Assembly: GCA_948567375.1 (NCBI GenBank)
Contig: OX419756.1
Location: forward strand, 9,801,001-9,865,000
Direction: 5' to 3'
DNA: 64,000 nt
From: Lunularia cruciata
Taxonomy: Eukaryota; Streptophyta; Marchantiopsida; Lunulariales; Lunulariaceae
In this document: in pieces, positions 12,445 to 20,981 of the stretch
How the letters are laid out: each line of letters begins with the position of its first letter
How positions within the stretch are numbered: the stretch's first letter is position 1
The notes under the pieces: generated by a model
The model's input: only the letters and a program-made list of their open reading frames with translations
Databases searched by the model: none
Told to the model about the DNA's origin: nothing
Program-made: the position numbers and the translations under genes

Positions 12445-13285
12445 TTGTTTATGCCAATTTTGAGCATCAAGGAGATAAGATTTGGCTTGTTGGAGGGATT
12501 GGGAGATGGTGGTCAAGAAGGTGGAAGTATGAGGGACATGAGATGGAGGAGGAGCAAGAAAGAAATCTGGAACAAGTGGGTCTTGGCCAAAATTGAGAGA
12601 GAAAGGAGAGAATCCGGTGCTTGCTTGTTTAGAATTATTGTTTGCAAACTCCACAACTACAAGACATTGATCATTATTGGTATTGTGAATGTCAATGAAG
12701 GCATGAAGCATATCTTCCATGGTGCAATTTGCATATTTAGTTTTTCCATTAGTTTGAGGATGATAGGCCATGGACGAAGAAGTCTTGGTGCCAAGTATCT
12801 AGAAGAGTGCTTGCAAAAACTTTCCAATGAAGCAAGGATTAGAGTTGGAGATGAGTACATGCGGCATCCCATGATGCTTGAATACATTGTCAAAGTAGAT
12901 TTGTGCAAAAGTTGGAGTATCCACAATATCAACCATTGGTGCCAAATGGATTTGCTTACTAAGCTTATCCGCAAACACCACAATTGTTGTGTGATCTTGC
13001 TTTGTCTTGGACAAGGAGATGATGAGATCTAAGCTCACATGTTCCCAACAAGTATATGGAATGGGGAGTGGTTGAAGGAGTCCACTTGGTTTCTGGTTAC
13101 TGATCTTGTTGCATTAGCAACTCTCACACAATCAGTCAAACTCATGAACATCTCGTGCCATGTTGGGCCATCACCATTGGCATTGGAGGGTACCCAAGGT
13201 CTTGTCCACACCCATGTTACCAACTATTGGTAAATCATGGGCTTCTTTGAAGGTGCACAAGTAGGAGATCACCTTTGGCTGGAAC
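12445..13285 (-). pseudogene. Family-B (chromovirus-like) integrase core, decayed
   Basis: The minus strand reads MSLDLIISLSKTK, IVVFADKLSKQIHLAP, FKHHGMPHVLIS, then AYHPQTNGKTKYAN and EFANNNSKQASTGFSPFSLN. This order is diagnostic of the gypsy integrase catalytic core. The motif usually written SD-x-DP-F reads SNSNPCF here, so the second catalytic aspartate is lost. A zinc-finger half (DCVRVANATRSVTRNQ) lies near 13140-13080 in another frame. The upstream continuation was cut at 13285 by the young element and resumes at 20518. The protein would have joined element DNA into the genome; this copy is dead. Confidence 0.75.
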
Positions 13286-13964
13286 TGTAACACCCATTTG
13301 TGCATGTTTGTGGTATTGTGATATTTAGCTTAGTATTACAAGTACCTAAGAGATATTATTTATATAAAGATAAAGGATGGTTCTATATTAGTCATGGTTA
13401 GCTAAAGTTAGTCATAGCTAAGATAGATGGGACCTTACTTTAGAGGAAGTAGAAAAGATGAGCACCACTATTTTGGATTTTAGTGTGTTGACTTGGTATT
13501 ATTCCTAGGTGTTTGGCTTTGGGGAAAGAGTTGAGAACTCTTGGGCCCGCAAGCCTTTTTGTTTTGGATTCTTCTTTAGTCCAAGGAAAGCCCATGTGAA
13601 GGAATCCTTGCTTTAGTGGTTGGGTCAAGATAAGGGGAATATGCCCATGTGAATGGATATTCCTTTCTACTTTTTGACTTTACTTGACTTTTAGTCTAGT
13701 AACTTGAGTTACTACGGTAAATAGTAACTTTGGTACGTAACTATTTCACAAGTATATAAACAAGGGGTGAGGAAGTACTCATCATGCTTTCATTTGCAAC
13801 TATCTCTCTCTCATTGAGTTCTCTAGTGAGCAATGTCTTGAGTCTTGGAGTGTTAGCCTTGGAGGAGTATGATGGAGTTGGGGTTCCTTGCCTTCTTAGT
13901 CCATGGTGCGCTACCATAATAGCCATCAGAGGTTCATCCTGAGTGAGAGACAGGCCGGCTCACA
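13286..13964 (+). repeat. 5' LTR of the young gypsy element
   Basis: The LTR begins TGTAACACCC and ends GGCCGGCTCACA. It is identical by eye to 19839-20517. It should carry promoter and polyadenylation signals for the element; a TATA box is at 13753. The purine/pyrimidine-rich stretch CTATCTCTCTCTC at about 13800 lies downstream of the likely transcription start. Confidence 0.95.
13753..13760 (+). promoter_or_regulatory. TATA box of the LTR promoter
   Basis: TATATAAA followed by CAAGGGG lies about 210 bp before the end of the LTR, the expected place for the U3/R boundary. The identical copy in the 3' LTR is at 20306-20313. Transcription would start about 25-35 bp downstream. Confidence 0.65.
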
Positions 13965-14824
13965 TTTTTGGTTCCGTTGCCGTGACCTCTCTAGAAGGCA
14001 AGATAATGTTCCGCGTCCAATTCTACATTAGGCAGAAGGAGGCTATGAGAGCTCACTTGGAGAGAACATTAGGAGAGGAGAGGGCTGAACTTATGTTAGA
14101 GAACCAAGATCCATTTGTATACCCTGTAGTTCATTATGATGTCTTTGAGGTGATTTTGTACATCTTGTACACATGAGAGGAATTGGAGAGATTGTGTGAG
14201 GTGGATTGCAGATTTTGGGGATTAAGGTGATTTTGGGCAAAATCTCAAGTTTGAGATCTGGACTTGAGATTTCTACACATGATAGCTTGGGTTATCTTTC
14301 AGTTAGCACACTTGAAATTATTGAGAGAGCTTTTATGCGCACTGGGCTAGAATTTTTGAAAGTTGATAGGGTAAAGTGCTCCCGCAACTACATGCTCTCT
14401 GGAAAATTGTACAGAGTCTGCCATTTCTTCAATTTTTAGTGAATTGTCCTGAAAATTTCCAAGAAAATTCAGTGCATTGTATCCTACCTGGTGCCACAAA
14501 AATTAGAGAGAGATCATTTTTGCGCAGTGAGTTATGAGTTTTTGAAGTGAGGGGGGTGGTTTTCAGACCAAATCTGAAATATGGGTGCTGAATAGAAAGG
14601 TCTCTAGGCCAAATGGCTTGATGAAAAGATCTGAAATTTTGCAGGGAGGGACGCCCTAGAGTTGTGATTAAGTGTGGAAAATTTCAGAGGACTGTCACAT
14701 ATTCGTTGGGAGATTTGAGTGACATTGTGAGGAAGGGTCAATTCTGCAGAGTGGAGATCTCATGCATGAGAAGTTTGAGATCAACAAAAAGCATGTTTGA
14801 GTGTTTAGATTCATCTTTGGGAAC
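13965..14824 (+). other. Long 5' leader of the young gypsy element
   Basis: Between the primer-binding site and the zinc-knuckle frame lie about 850 bp with only short frames: one ends at 14176 (with FYIRQKEAMRAHLERTLGEERA), another spans 14206-14439. Neither matches a domain I know. Their composition resembles the coding frames downstream, and together they may be remnants of a longer accessory frame whose C-terminus is 14825-15298. That is inference. Confidence 0.4.
13969..13986 (+). other. Primer-binding site, tRNA-Asp-like
   Basis: Four bases after the LTR end the sequence reads TGGTTCCGTTGCCGTGAC. The Tat/Athila primer-binding site pairing with tRNA-Asp is TGGCGCCGTTGCCGGGGA. Thirteen of the first fourteen-plus positions agree except for positions 4-5, and the last four positions are weaker. 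Either the site has drifted or a different tRNA isoacceptor is used. Confidence 0.65.
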
Positions 14825-15298
14825 ATGGAGGGTCATCAAGAGTGGAAATTGAGATTATGCAAGGTTCCCCAAGGGTTTGAGGTGATTGTAGGGGTGGATT
14901 TGAGGAAAAGAGAGTTTATAATAGAATTTGAAGAGAGTGTTGAGAGGATCCAAAAACCTACACCACTTGGAGGAAAGAGTGAGTCTAAGTGCTTTCTATG
15001 TGGAGAGAAGGGACATAAGGCAAGTTCATGTCCATTAACCTTTGAGAGCAAGAGATTGAGGGAAAGGAGAGGCTTACTTGACTTGGGTTTGCATGTTGGA
15101 CCTTCTTCACCAAGATTGGGAGGGAGAAGATCTAAGACCAAGGAGTTGTGTGAGGTTTGTGGAGTTGAAGGACTTCCAAAAGGACATGAGTGTAGTGGAG
15201 TAAAAGCACTTTTGGAAACTTTGGTGAAGGATCTTGGAGAGAGTCTTAGTACAGCTACAGAAATACTACCACCTTCATCAGCTAGTTCTCAAGATTAG
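14825..15298 (+). CDS. Accessory zinc-knuckle protein of the young gypsy element
   Basis: This 157-codon frame starts at the first ATG (14825) after an in-frame TGA at 14798. The N-terminal part (LRLCKVPQGFEVIVGVDL, then REFIIEFEESVERI) resembles the region ahead of the zinc knuckle in plant DUF4283-type proteins; this is a weak resemblance. Residues about 63-76 form a CX2CX4HX4C zinc knuckle (CFLCGEKGHKASSC). A second cysteine/histidine cluster (CEVCGVEGLPKGHEC) follows, then a serine-rich tail. It lies 238 bp upstream of gag-pol on the same strand. An additional frame ahead of gag is known from Ogre-type Tat elements, but a CCHC-bearing one separate from the gag knuckle is unusual. It may bind element RNA. 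Its true start could be further upstream if earlier frames are joined by splicing. Confidence 0.55.
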   Translation: MEGHQEWKLRLCKVPQGFEVIVGVDLRKREFIIEFEESVERIQKPTPLGGKSESKCFLCGEKGHKASSCPLTFESKRLRERRGLLDLGLHVGPSSPRLGGRRSKTKELCEVCGVEGLPKGHECSGVKALLETLVKDLGESLSTATEILPPSSASSQD

Positions 15299-15536
15299 TG
15301 ATGGAGATAATCTTTCAACTTATGGATAAACTATCCATGAGAGTTAGATTAATATGCACTCTAGGATTTGATGTTGCTATAGAAATCTTGGAGCAACCTG
15401 AACCTTTTGTGTTCCCTAGAGTGGATTATTCTCAGATGGTGTTAGTCATGTATATACTTTATTAGTAATAGAGTGAGAGAAAAGAAAAGAGAAAAAAAAA
15501 AAAATTAAGAGAAAAGAAAGATAGTGAGGGGTTAAG
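15299..15536 (+). other. Spacer between the accessory frame and gag-pol
   Basis: This 238-bp spacer holds a purine-rich stretch with a run of A at 15491-15504 just upstream of the gag-pol ATG. No start codon within it opens a long frame. Confidence 0.5.
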
Positions 15537-18500
15537 ATGGGGAAACTTCCGGTTTTCTTTGGCAAGGATGGAGAAGATGTGGAGGCCTTTGTGAGAGACT
15601 TCAAGAGAGCTTGCATAGGAAACAATGAGAGGAGGAAGAATGAGTGGGCCTCATTATTACCAAATTTCTTTGAGGATGCAGCACTTACATGGTATGAGTC
15701 AGAATACCAAAAGAGAGAGAGGAGAGAGGGGGAAGAGGAGTCTTGGGAGACTTTGACTTCAGCACTCATTGAGAACTTTCTTCCTGATGAGAGTTATGAG
15801 AGATTGATGAGTGAGGTTACATTTCTCAAGCAAGGAGATGGAGAGAAAGTGAGGGTCTATGTGGAAAGAGTGGAAAAGTTGGAGTCCAGATTTCGCATAG
15901 TGTTGAGGAAGGGTGGGGATGATGTGGAGACTACAATGATTGGCATAGGGGCCATGCTCACCAAGAATTTTGTGGGAGGATTGAGACCACAAATTAGAAG
16001 CAAGGTGAGATATGAGAAACCTTCTTCCAAGGTTGAAGCTATCAAGATCGCAATTCGTATGGAGGAGAGTTTGGAAGGGGATGAGAGTGATTTGGTGGTG
16101 AAGGAGGTTGTGCATCCTCCTCAAGGCTACAAGTATGGTGGAACTTCTGATACTTTGGTGACAAGGGTTGCACCACAAGTAGTAGTTGCTCCAATTCTTG
16201 CACCTCCACCAAAAGATCCACTCCAAACCATCACAGAACAACTTGCGGATCTCAAGATCAATGTGGTGCAACTATGGGAGAAGAGAGAGGTGGATCAGAA
16301 TGTAGGGAGAGGACCTAGGAGTTATGGAAACTATCCATATAGAGGAGGCCAACCAGCCAACAATTTCAATGATAGAAATTGTTTTGGTTGTGGAGGAAGA
16401 GGCCATATCCAAAGGAATTGCCCAAATTCCACTTACCATGGAGGAAGGGGTTATGAGGGAGCCAATAGAGGGAAAGAGGGAGGTAGTGAAACCCAAGTGG
16501 CTCCTAATCCCAACAAAGGTAAGGGGATAGCATCCATAGATGTGGTTGAGAGCAAGTATGAGAAGGGAGAGTGCTCAAACTCCAAGGGTCCTAATTTGGA
16601 GCTTTTGGCACAAGAGAAGAAGAGAGCTCGTTTTGCAGAGGATGTTCAATCTTCTCAAGGATTTACTTCAAGCAAGGATACTCCTATGTCTACTAGGAGC
16701 ACTCGCACCTCAGCACCATCAACAACAAAGACTCCAAGGAAGAAGTTAGGGATGGAGGACTTCTTGATCTCAAAGCAACAATGGAACTACAATGTGTTGG
16801 AGGATGTTGGTAGTCACAAGGCTAACATCACAGTGGGCCAATTAATTGCTTTGAACCCTACCTTGAGAAAGGAGCTTAGAGGTGGTTTGAGTTCTACAAG
16901 GAGCAAGAAGAAGAAGAAGGCAAAAGTTCCAGTATCAATGGGGGTGGTGGATGCCAAGCCAGCACCATGGGAGGCTTGTGAATATGCCTCCAAGATTGAT
17001 GTGAGAGTGAATGGTCACAACATCAAGGATGCATTGGTTGATGGAGGATCAGCAGTGAATGCCATGTCAGAAAGGTTGATGAAGAAGTTGGGTATGATAC
17101 CCTCAAGACCTTCAACATTTGTGGTGAGCATGGCAAACAAGCAACAAGTTCGACCAGTAGGAGTGATGGATAAGGTGGTAGTTTCAGTTATGGGAGTCCA
17201 AAATCTCATGACTTTCCAAGTCTTGAAGGATTCAAGCTATGACTTACTTCTTGGGAGGCCATGGTTGAGAGCAGCACGCACAACTGATCGATGGCACAAA
17301 GGGTACTTAAGGATTGGGCCATCAAACCATAGAGTCACTGTTCCTGTGACTAACACCACCAACACTTCACATTCAGATACCCCATCTTCTGATTATTGGG
17401 AATCAGATTCTGAAGGAGGAGCTTCAGGTGTGGACACAAGCATGGAAGAGGAGACTTCCACGGAGGAGGATGAATCTGAATCTGATTCAGATGTGTATCC
17501 TTTATGTGCTATGGATTTTGCACCTAAGCCAGAGGTTTTGAAGGACCCAGATAAATCACCATTGACACTTGAGGAGGTAGAGAGAAGGTTATCTACCCTC
17601 AAGTATGGCCCAAATGTTACCAAGGAGGAGAAGGTGAGATTTGAGGAGATTTTCCGCAAGTTCATCCATGTGTTTGCTTTTAGTTACAAGGATTTGAAGG
17701 AAGTCACCTTGGAGGAGCACAAGATAGAGGTGGAGTCACATGCAAGACCAATCCGCCAAAAGCAACGTCGCATTAGCCCACCAATATCTTTGGTTGTGAA
17801 GGAGGAGATTGATAAGCTCAAGGAGGCTGGATTTATCTTTGAGGTGGAGAATTCAGAATGGGTGTCTCCAATTGTCATTGTGAAGAAAAAGAATGGCAAG
17901 CTTCGGGTATGTGTGGATTACAAGAAGCTCAATGCTGTTACAAAGAAGGACTACTACCCATTGCCATTCATTGATGAGATCTTGGAGGAGGTTGCAGGTC
18001 ATGAGAGGTACAATTTTGGAGATGGTTATAGTGGATATAACCAAATCAAGATTGCACCAGAGCATCAACAACTCACCACATTCACCACACCTTGGGGAAC
18101 CTACGCTTTCAAGGTCATGCCTTTTGGGCTTTGCAATGCTCCAGCCACATTCCAACGGTTCATGAACAAGGTATTTGAACCATTCATTGGGAAATTTGTG
18201 AGAGATTTCATTGATGACTTTTGTGTCTATGGGAGCAAGGAGGAGCACTTTGAGCACCTAATCAAAGTCTTGCAACGCTTGGATGAGGCAAATGCATCAC
18301 TCAACCCAGAGAAGTGCATTTTTGGATGTGAAGAAGGTCTACTTTTGGGGCACATCATCTCCAAGGATGGAATAGCAGTTGATCCTGAGAAGGTGAGGAA
18401 AATCTCAGACCTTCCATTCCCTTCAAGCTTGACAAAGTTACGCCAATTCTTGGGAATGGTTGGGTACTACAGGAGGTTCATCTTCTCATTTTCCAACAAG

Positions 18501-19790
18501 GCTTATGCATTGACCATCTACATGAAGAAGGGTGTAGATTACATGGTGATTTTGGAAGACAAGGAGGCTCTCAAAGCTTTTGAGGAGCTCAAGCAATCCC
18601 TTGTTGTAGCTCCAATTCTTGCTAAACCTGATTGGAGTAAGCCTTTCATCCTCTACACTGATGCTTCTAATGTAGCTATAGGATGCACTCTTAGTCAATT
18701 AGACCAAGATGGGCATGATCATCCAATAGCTTATGCTAGTACGCAGATGGTTTCAGCAGAGAAGAACTACTCTGTCACAGAGAGAGAAGGGTTGGCAGTG
18801 ATCTTTGGTCTCAAGAAGTTTAGACACTACTTGATTGGAGGGAAAGCCACAATTGTCACGGATCACAAGGCTTTGAAGTACATCTTCAACAAGCCTAATG
18901 TTGAAGGGAGACTAGCAAGGTGGATGATACTCTTGTCTGAGTATGACTACACAATTGAGGATAGGCCAGGAAAGAAACATGCAAATGCTGATTTGTTATC
19001 TAGAGCCTATGATCATGATGGAGATGAGCCAGTAGATGATTCCTTCCCGGATGAGGAGCTCATGACAATCTCAGTCACTCAAGAGATTCCAATGGAGTAC
19101 AAGGAGATTGTGGATTTTGTGACAAGAGGTAACTATCCAGAAGGGATGCATGCTAGGGAGAGGAAGGCCCTTGCAGCAAGATCTAGACCTTACACAATGG
19201 TGGAGGATATTCTTTTTCACCAAGGAGCAGATGGTCTACTTCGAAGAGCAATGGATGCAGAAATGGAGGGGGCTAAACATCATTGGGACAAGAGGATTCA
19301 TGCAGTTTTGTGGGAGTATAGGACAACCATGAAGACTTCCACTGGATATTCTCCATTCCAATTGGTGTATGGTATTGAGTCTACCTTACCTATTCACTTT
19401 GATCTTCCTACCTTCCAAAGCATTCATAGGAGATTGAAGAAAGCACAAGGAAGTGATGCAGAGAAGTCAAGGAAGGATCAACTCATGGAGTTGGAAGAGG
19501 CAAGAGCAGTTGCTATGGTTCGAGTGGAGCAAGCCCAAAGGAAACAAAAGGAGAGCTATGACAAGAGGCAAGGCAAGAAGAAGGTGGAGCCTTTCAAAGA
19601 AGGTGATTGGGTAATGTTGTTTGATTCCATTCGATTCAAGAGAGTGCAAAAGAAGTTTTTGCCTAAGTACTTTGGACCTTTCATAGTAGAGAAGGTGTGG
19701 GGAAATTACACTTATGATCTCAAGGAGTTGGGAGGAAGACACTTTGATAGGATTAACCATGATAAGTTGAAGATGTACCATAGAAGGTAG
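15537..19790 (+). CDS. Gag-pol polyprotein (Ty3/gypsy), single frame, integrase core deleted
   Basis: The frame has 1417 codons with no stop or frameshift between gag and pol. Gag spans about 1-350, with a CCHC zinc knuckle at C282, C285, H290, C295. Aspartic protease lies near 488-580, with the active-site motif written LVDGGS (500-505) in place of D-T/S-G. Reverse transcriptase spans about 750-960, with D829 (DGYSGYNQ) and FIDD at 891-894. RNase H spans about 1035-1155 (D1042, E1084, D1109, D1152). The integrase region starts normally up to LLRR (1237) and then jumps at about 1239-1246 to HHWDKRIHAVLWEYRT, so the zinc finger and all three catalytic acids are absent. The C-terminal domain ends with FGPFIVEKVWGNYTYDL and no chromodomain. 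It makes the particle and cDNA enzymes, but should not integrate by itself. Confidence 0.92.
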   Translation: MGKLPVFFGKDGEDVEAFVRDFKRACIGNNERRKNEWASLLPNFFEDAALTWYESEYQKRERREGEEESWETLTSALIENFLPDESYERLMSEVTFLKQGDGEKVRVYVERVEKLESRFRIVLRKGGDDVETTMIGIGAMLTKNFVGGLRPQIRSKVRYEKPSSKVEAIKIAIRMEESLEGDESDLVVKEVVHPPQGYKYGGTSDTLVTRVAPQVVVAPILAPPPKDPLQTITEQLADLKINVVQLWEKREVDQNVGRGPRSYGNYPYRGGQPANNFNDRNCFGCGGRGHIQRNCPNSTYHGGRGYEGANRGKEGGSETQVAPNPNKGKGIASIDVVESKYEKGECSNSKGPNLELLAQEKKRARFAEDVQSSQGFTSSKDTPMSTRSTRTSAPSTTKTPRKKLGMEDFLISKQQWNYNVLEDVGSHKANITVGQLIALNPTLRKELRGGLSSTRSKKKKKAKVPVSMGVVDAKPAPWEACEYASKIDVRVNGHNIKDALVDGGSAVNAMSERLMKKLGMIPSRPSTFVVSMANKQQVRPVGVMDKVVVSVMGVQNLMTFQVLKDSSYDLLLGRPWLRAARTTDRWHKGYLRIGPSNHRVTVPVTNTTNTSHSDTPSSDYWESDSEGGASGVDTSMEEETSTEEDESESDSDVYPLCAMDFAPKPEVLKDPDKSPLTLEEVERRLSTLKYGPNVTKEEKVRFEEIFRKFIHVFAFSYKDLKEVTLEEHKIEVESHARPIRQKQRRISPPISLVVKEEIDKLKEAGFIFEVENSEWVSPIVIVKKKNGKLRVCVDYKKLNAVTKKDYYPLPFIDEILEEVAGHERYNFGDGYSGYNQIKIAPEHQQLTTFTTPWGTYAFKVMPFGLCNAPATFQRFMNKVFEPFIGKFVRDFIDDFCVYGSKEEHFEHLIKVLQRLDEANASLNPEKCIFGCEEGLLLGHIISKDGIAVDPEKVRKISDLPFPSSLTKLRQFLGMVGYYRRFIFSFSNKAYALTIYMKKGVDYMVILEDKEALKAFEELKQSLVVAPILAKPDWSKPFILYTDASNVAIGCTLSQLDQDGHDHPIAYASTQMVSAEKNYSVTEREGLAVIFGLKKFRHYLIGGKATIVTDHKALKYIFNKPNVEGRLARWMILLSEYDYTIEDRPGKKHANADLLSRAYDHDGDEPVDDSFPDEELMTISVTQEIPMEYKEIVDFVTRGNYPEGMHARERKALAARSRPYTMVEDILFHQGADGLLRRAMDAEMEGAKHHWDKRIHAVLWEYRTTMKTSTGYSPFQLVYGIESTLPIHFDLPTFQSIHRRLKKAQGSDAEKSRKDQLMELEEARAVAMVRVEQAQRKQKESYDKRQGKKKVEPFKEGDWVMLFDSIRFKRVQKKFLPKYFGPFIVEKVWGNYTYDLKELGGRHFDRINHDKLKMYHRR

Positions 19791-19828
19791 AGAGACCTTC
19801 ACTTTGAGGACAAAGTGAAAACTTAGTC

Positions 19829-19838
19829 CGGGGGTAAA
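19829..19838 (+). other. Polypurine tract
   Basis: CGGGGGTAAA lies immediately before the 3' LTR, where plus-strand DNA synthesis is primed. It contains one pyrimidine (T) inside the tract. The decayed minus-strand copy has GATGGGTAAA at the same place. Confidence 0.75.
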
Positions 19839-20517
19839 TGTAACACCCATTTGTGCATGTTTGTGGTATTGTGATATTTAGCTTAGTATTACAAGTACCT
19901 AAGAGATATTATTTATATAAAGATAAAGGATGGTTCTATATTAGTCATGGTTAGCTAAAGTTAGTCATAGCTAAGATAGATGGGACCTTACTTTAGAGGA
20001 AGTAGAAAAGATGAGCACCACTATTTTGGATTTTAGTGTGTTGACTTGGTATTATTCCTAGGTGTTTGGCTTTGGGGAAAGAGTTGAGAACTCTTGGGCC
20101 CGCAAGCCTTTTTGTTTTGGATTCTTCTTTAGTCCAAGGAAAGCCCATGTGAAGGAATCCTTGCTTTAGTGGTTGGGTCAAGATAAGGGGAATATGCCCA
20201 TGTGAATGGATATTCCTTTCTACTTTTTGACTTTACTTGACTTTTAGTCTAGTAACTTGAGTTACTACGGTAAATAGTAACTTTGGTACGTAACTATTTC
20301 ACAAGTATATAAACAAGGGGTGAGGAAGTACTCATCATGCTTTCATTTGCAACTATCTCTCTCTCATTGAGTTCTCTAGTGAGCAATGTCTTGAGTCTTG
20401 GAGTGTTAGCCTTGGAGGAGTATGATGGAGTTGGGGTTCCTTGCCTTCTTAGTCCATGGTGCGCTACCATAATAGCCATCAGAGGTTCATCCTGAGTGAG
20501 AGACAGGCCGGCTCACA
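19839..20517 (+). repeat. 3' LTR of the young gypsy element
   Basis: Reads base for base like the 5' LTR at an offset of 6553 bp. It ends GCTCACA directly before GAAC, the target duplication. Confidence 0.95.
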
Positions 20518-20623
20518 GAACATAGATCCGGTCCTCATGGAATAGAAGGCCTTCTTTGAAGTAGAATTTGGAACATAGATATGGTCCTCATGGAATAGAA
20601 GGCCTTCTTTAAAGGAGAAGTTG
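20518..20623. repeat. 53-bp tandem duplication at the insertion site
   Basis: Two 53-bp units start GAACATAGAT at 20518 and 20571 and differ at a few positions. They repeat a piece of family-B pol encoding (minus strand) KEGLLFHED-IYVP. The unit is not a multiple of three, so it shifts the frame. The young gypsy element sits exactly at the outer edge of the first unit. Confidence 0.85.
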
Positions 20624-20981
20624 TTGTACTCCTTGTCGCATATTATAAGATGACCATGTACTATTTGAAAGAAGGGATCTTGTTGTAGAGCTGACCAAAA
20701 CTCATTTTGGACCTTGAAGTCAATTGACACCTTTGTAATTGCCGCCGTGATGAGAGGAAGAGATTCAAATCAGGTCATCATGATAGAGCATCAAGGATGA
20801 TATGAAACCGACCTAATTGTAGTCAAGTTTGATGTCAAATAATTAGAGTTGCTCCGCCCATCAATGATGTCGACTCTTCATGCGCTCCAATAGTAAGGTT
20901 TGCAACAATAGTTTGTGATCAATTTGCATGATCACTTATTTCCCCAAGAGATAATGCCTCTATACTTTGATGGCATATACC
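20518..20981 (-). pseudogene. Family-B RNase H tail and pre-integrase linker, decayed
   Basis: From 20981 leftwards the minus strand reads AIKV-RHYLLGK, IDHKLLLQTLLLERMKSRHH-WAEQL-LFD, and then LQQDPFFQIVHGHL, KEGLLFHED and IYVPNS. This is the end of RNase H followed by the linker that precedes the integrase zinc finger. The frame carries several stops. On its upstream side it was split by the solo LTR at 20982-21715, and on its downstream side by the young element, resuming at 13285. Confidence 0.7.

Larger units (their letters stand above)
13286..20517 (+). mobile_element. Young Ty3/gypsy retrotransposon (family A), Tat/Athila-like, integrase core deleted
   Basis: This 7232-bp element has two 679-bp LTRs that read as identical throughout, TG...CA ends, a primer-binding site, an extra zinc-knuckle frame, one uninterrupted 1417-codon gag-pol frame and a polypurine tract. 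The flanks carry GAAC on both sides (13282-13285 and 20518-20521), a 4-bp duplication where 5 bp is usual. Domain order PR-RT-RNase H-integrase defines Ty3/gypsy. The lack of a chromodomain and the tRNA-Asp-like primer site point to the Tat/Athila side. Identical LTRs imply a very recent insertion. It lies inside the family-B part of the older minus-strand mosaic. Its integrase core is missing, so it is probably non-autonomous. Confidence 0.93.

Noticed and set aside
12445-13032. A 195-codon plus-strand frame
   Set aside because: It is the antisense of the family-B integrase remnant, whose minus-strand translation has clear integrase motifs.
13440-13926. Two 61-62-codon minus-strand frames in the 5' LTR, repeated identically at 19993-20479
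   Set aside because: They are identical only because the LTRs are identical. They lie antisense to the LTR and show no protein-like motif.
15759-18257. Long minus-strand frames (up to 170 codons) opposite gag-pol
   Set aside because: They are antisense shadows of the real gag-pol frame, created by its purine-rich codon use.
13286-20517. CRISPR-like or other array reading of the repeated blocks in this cluster
   Set aside because: The repeats are LTRs with TG/CA ends, target duplications and retroelement coding between them. No short regularly spaced repeats with unique spacers occur anywhere in the window.
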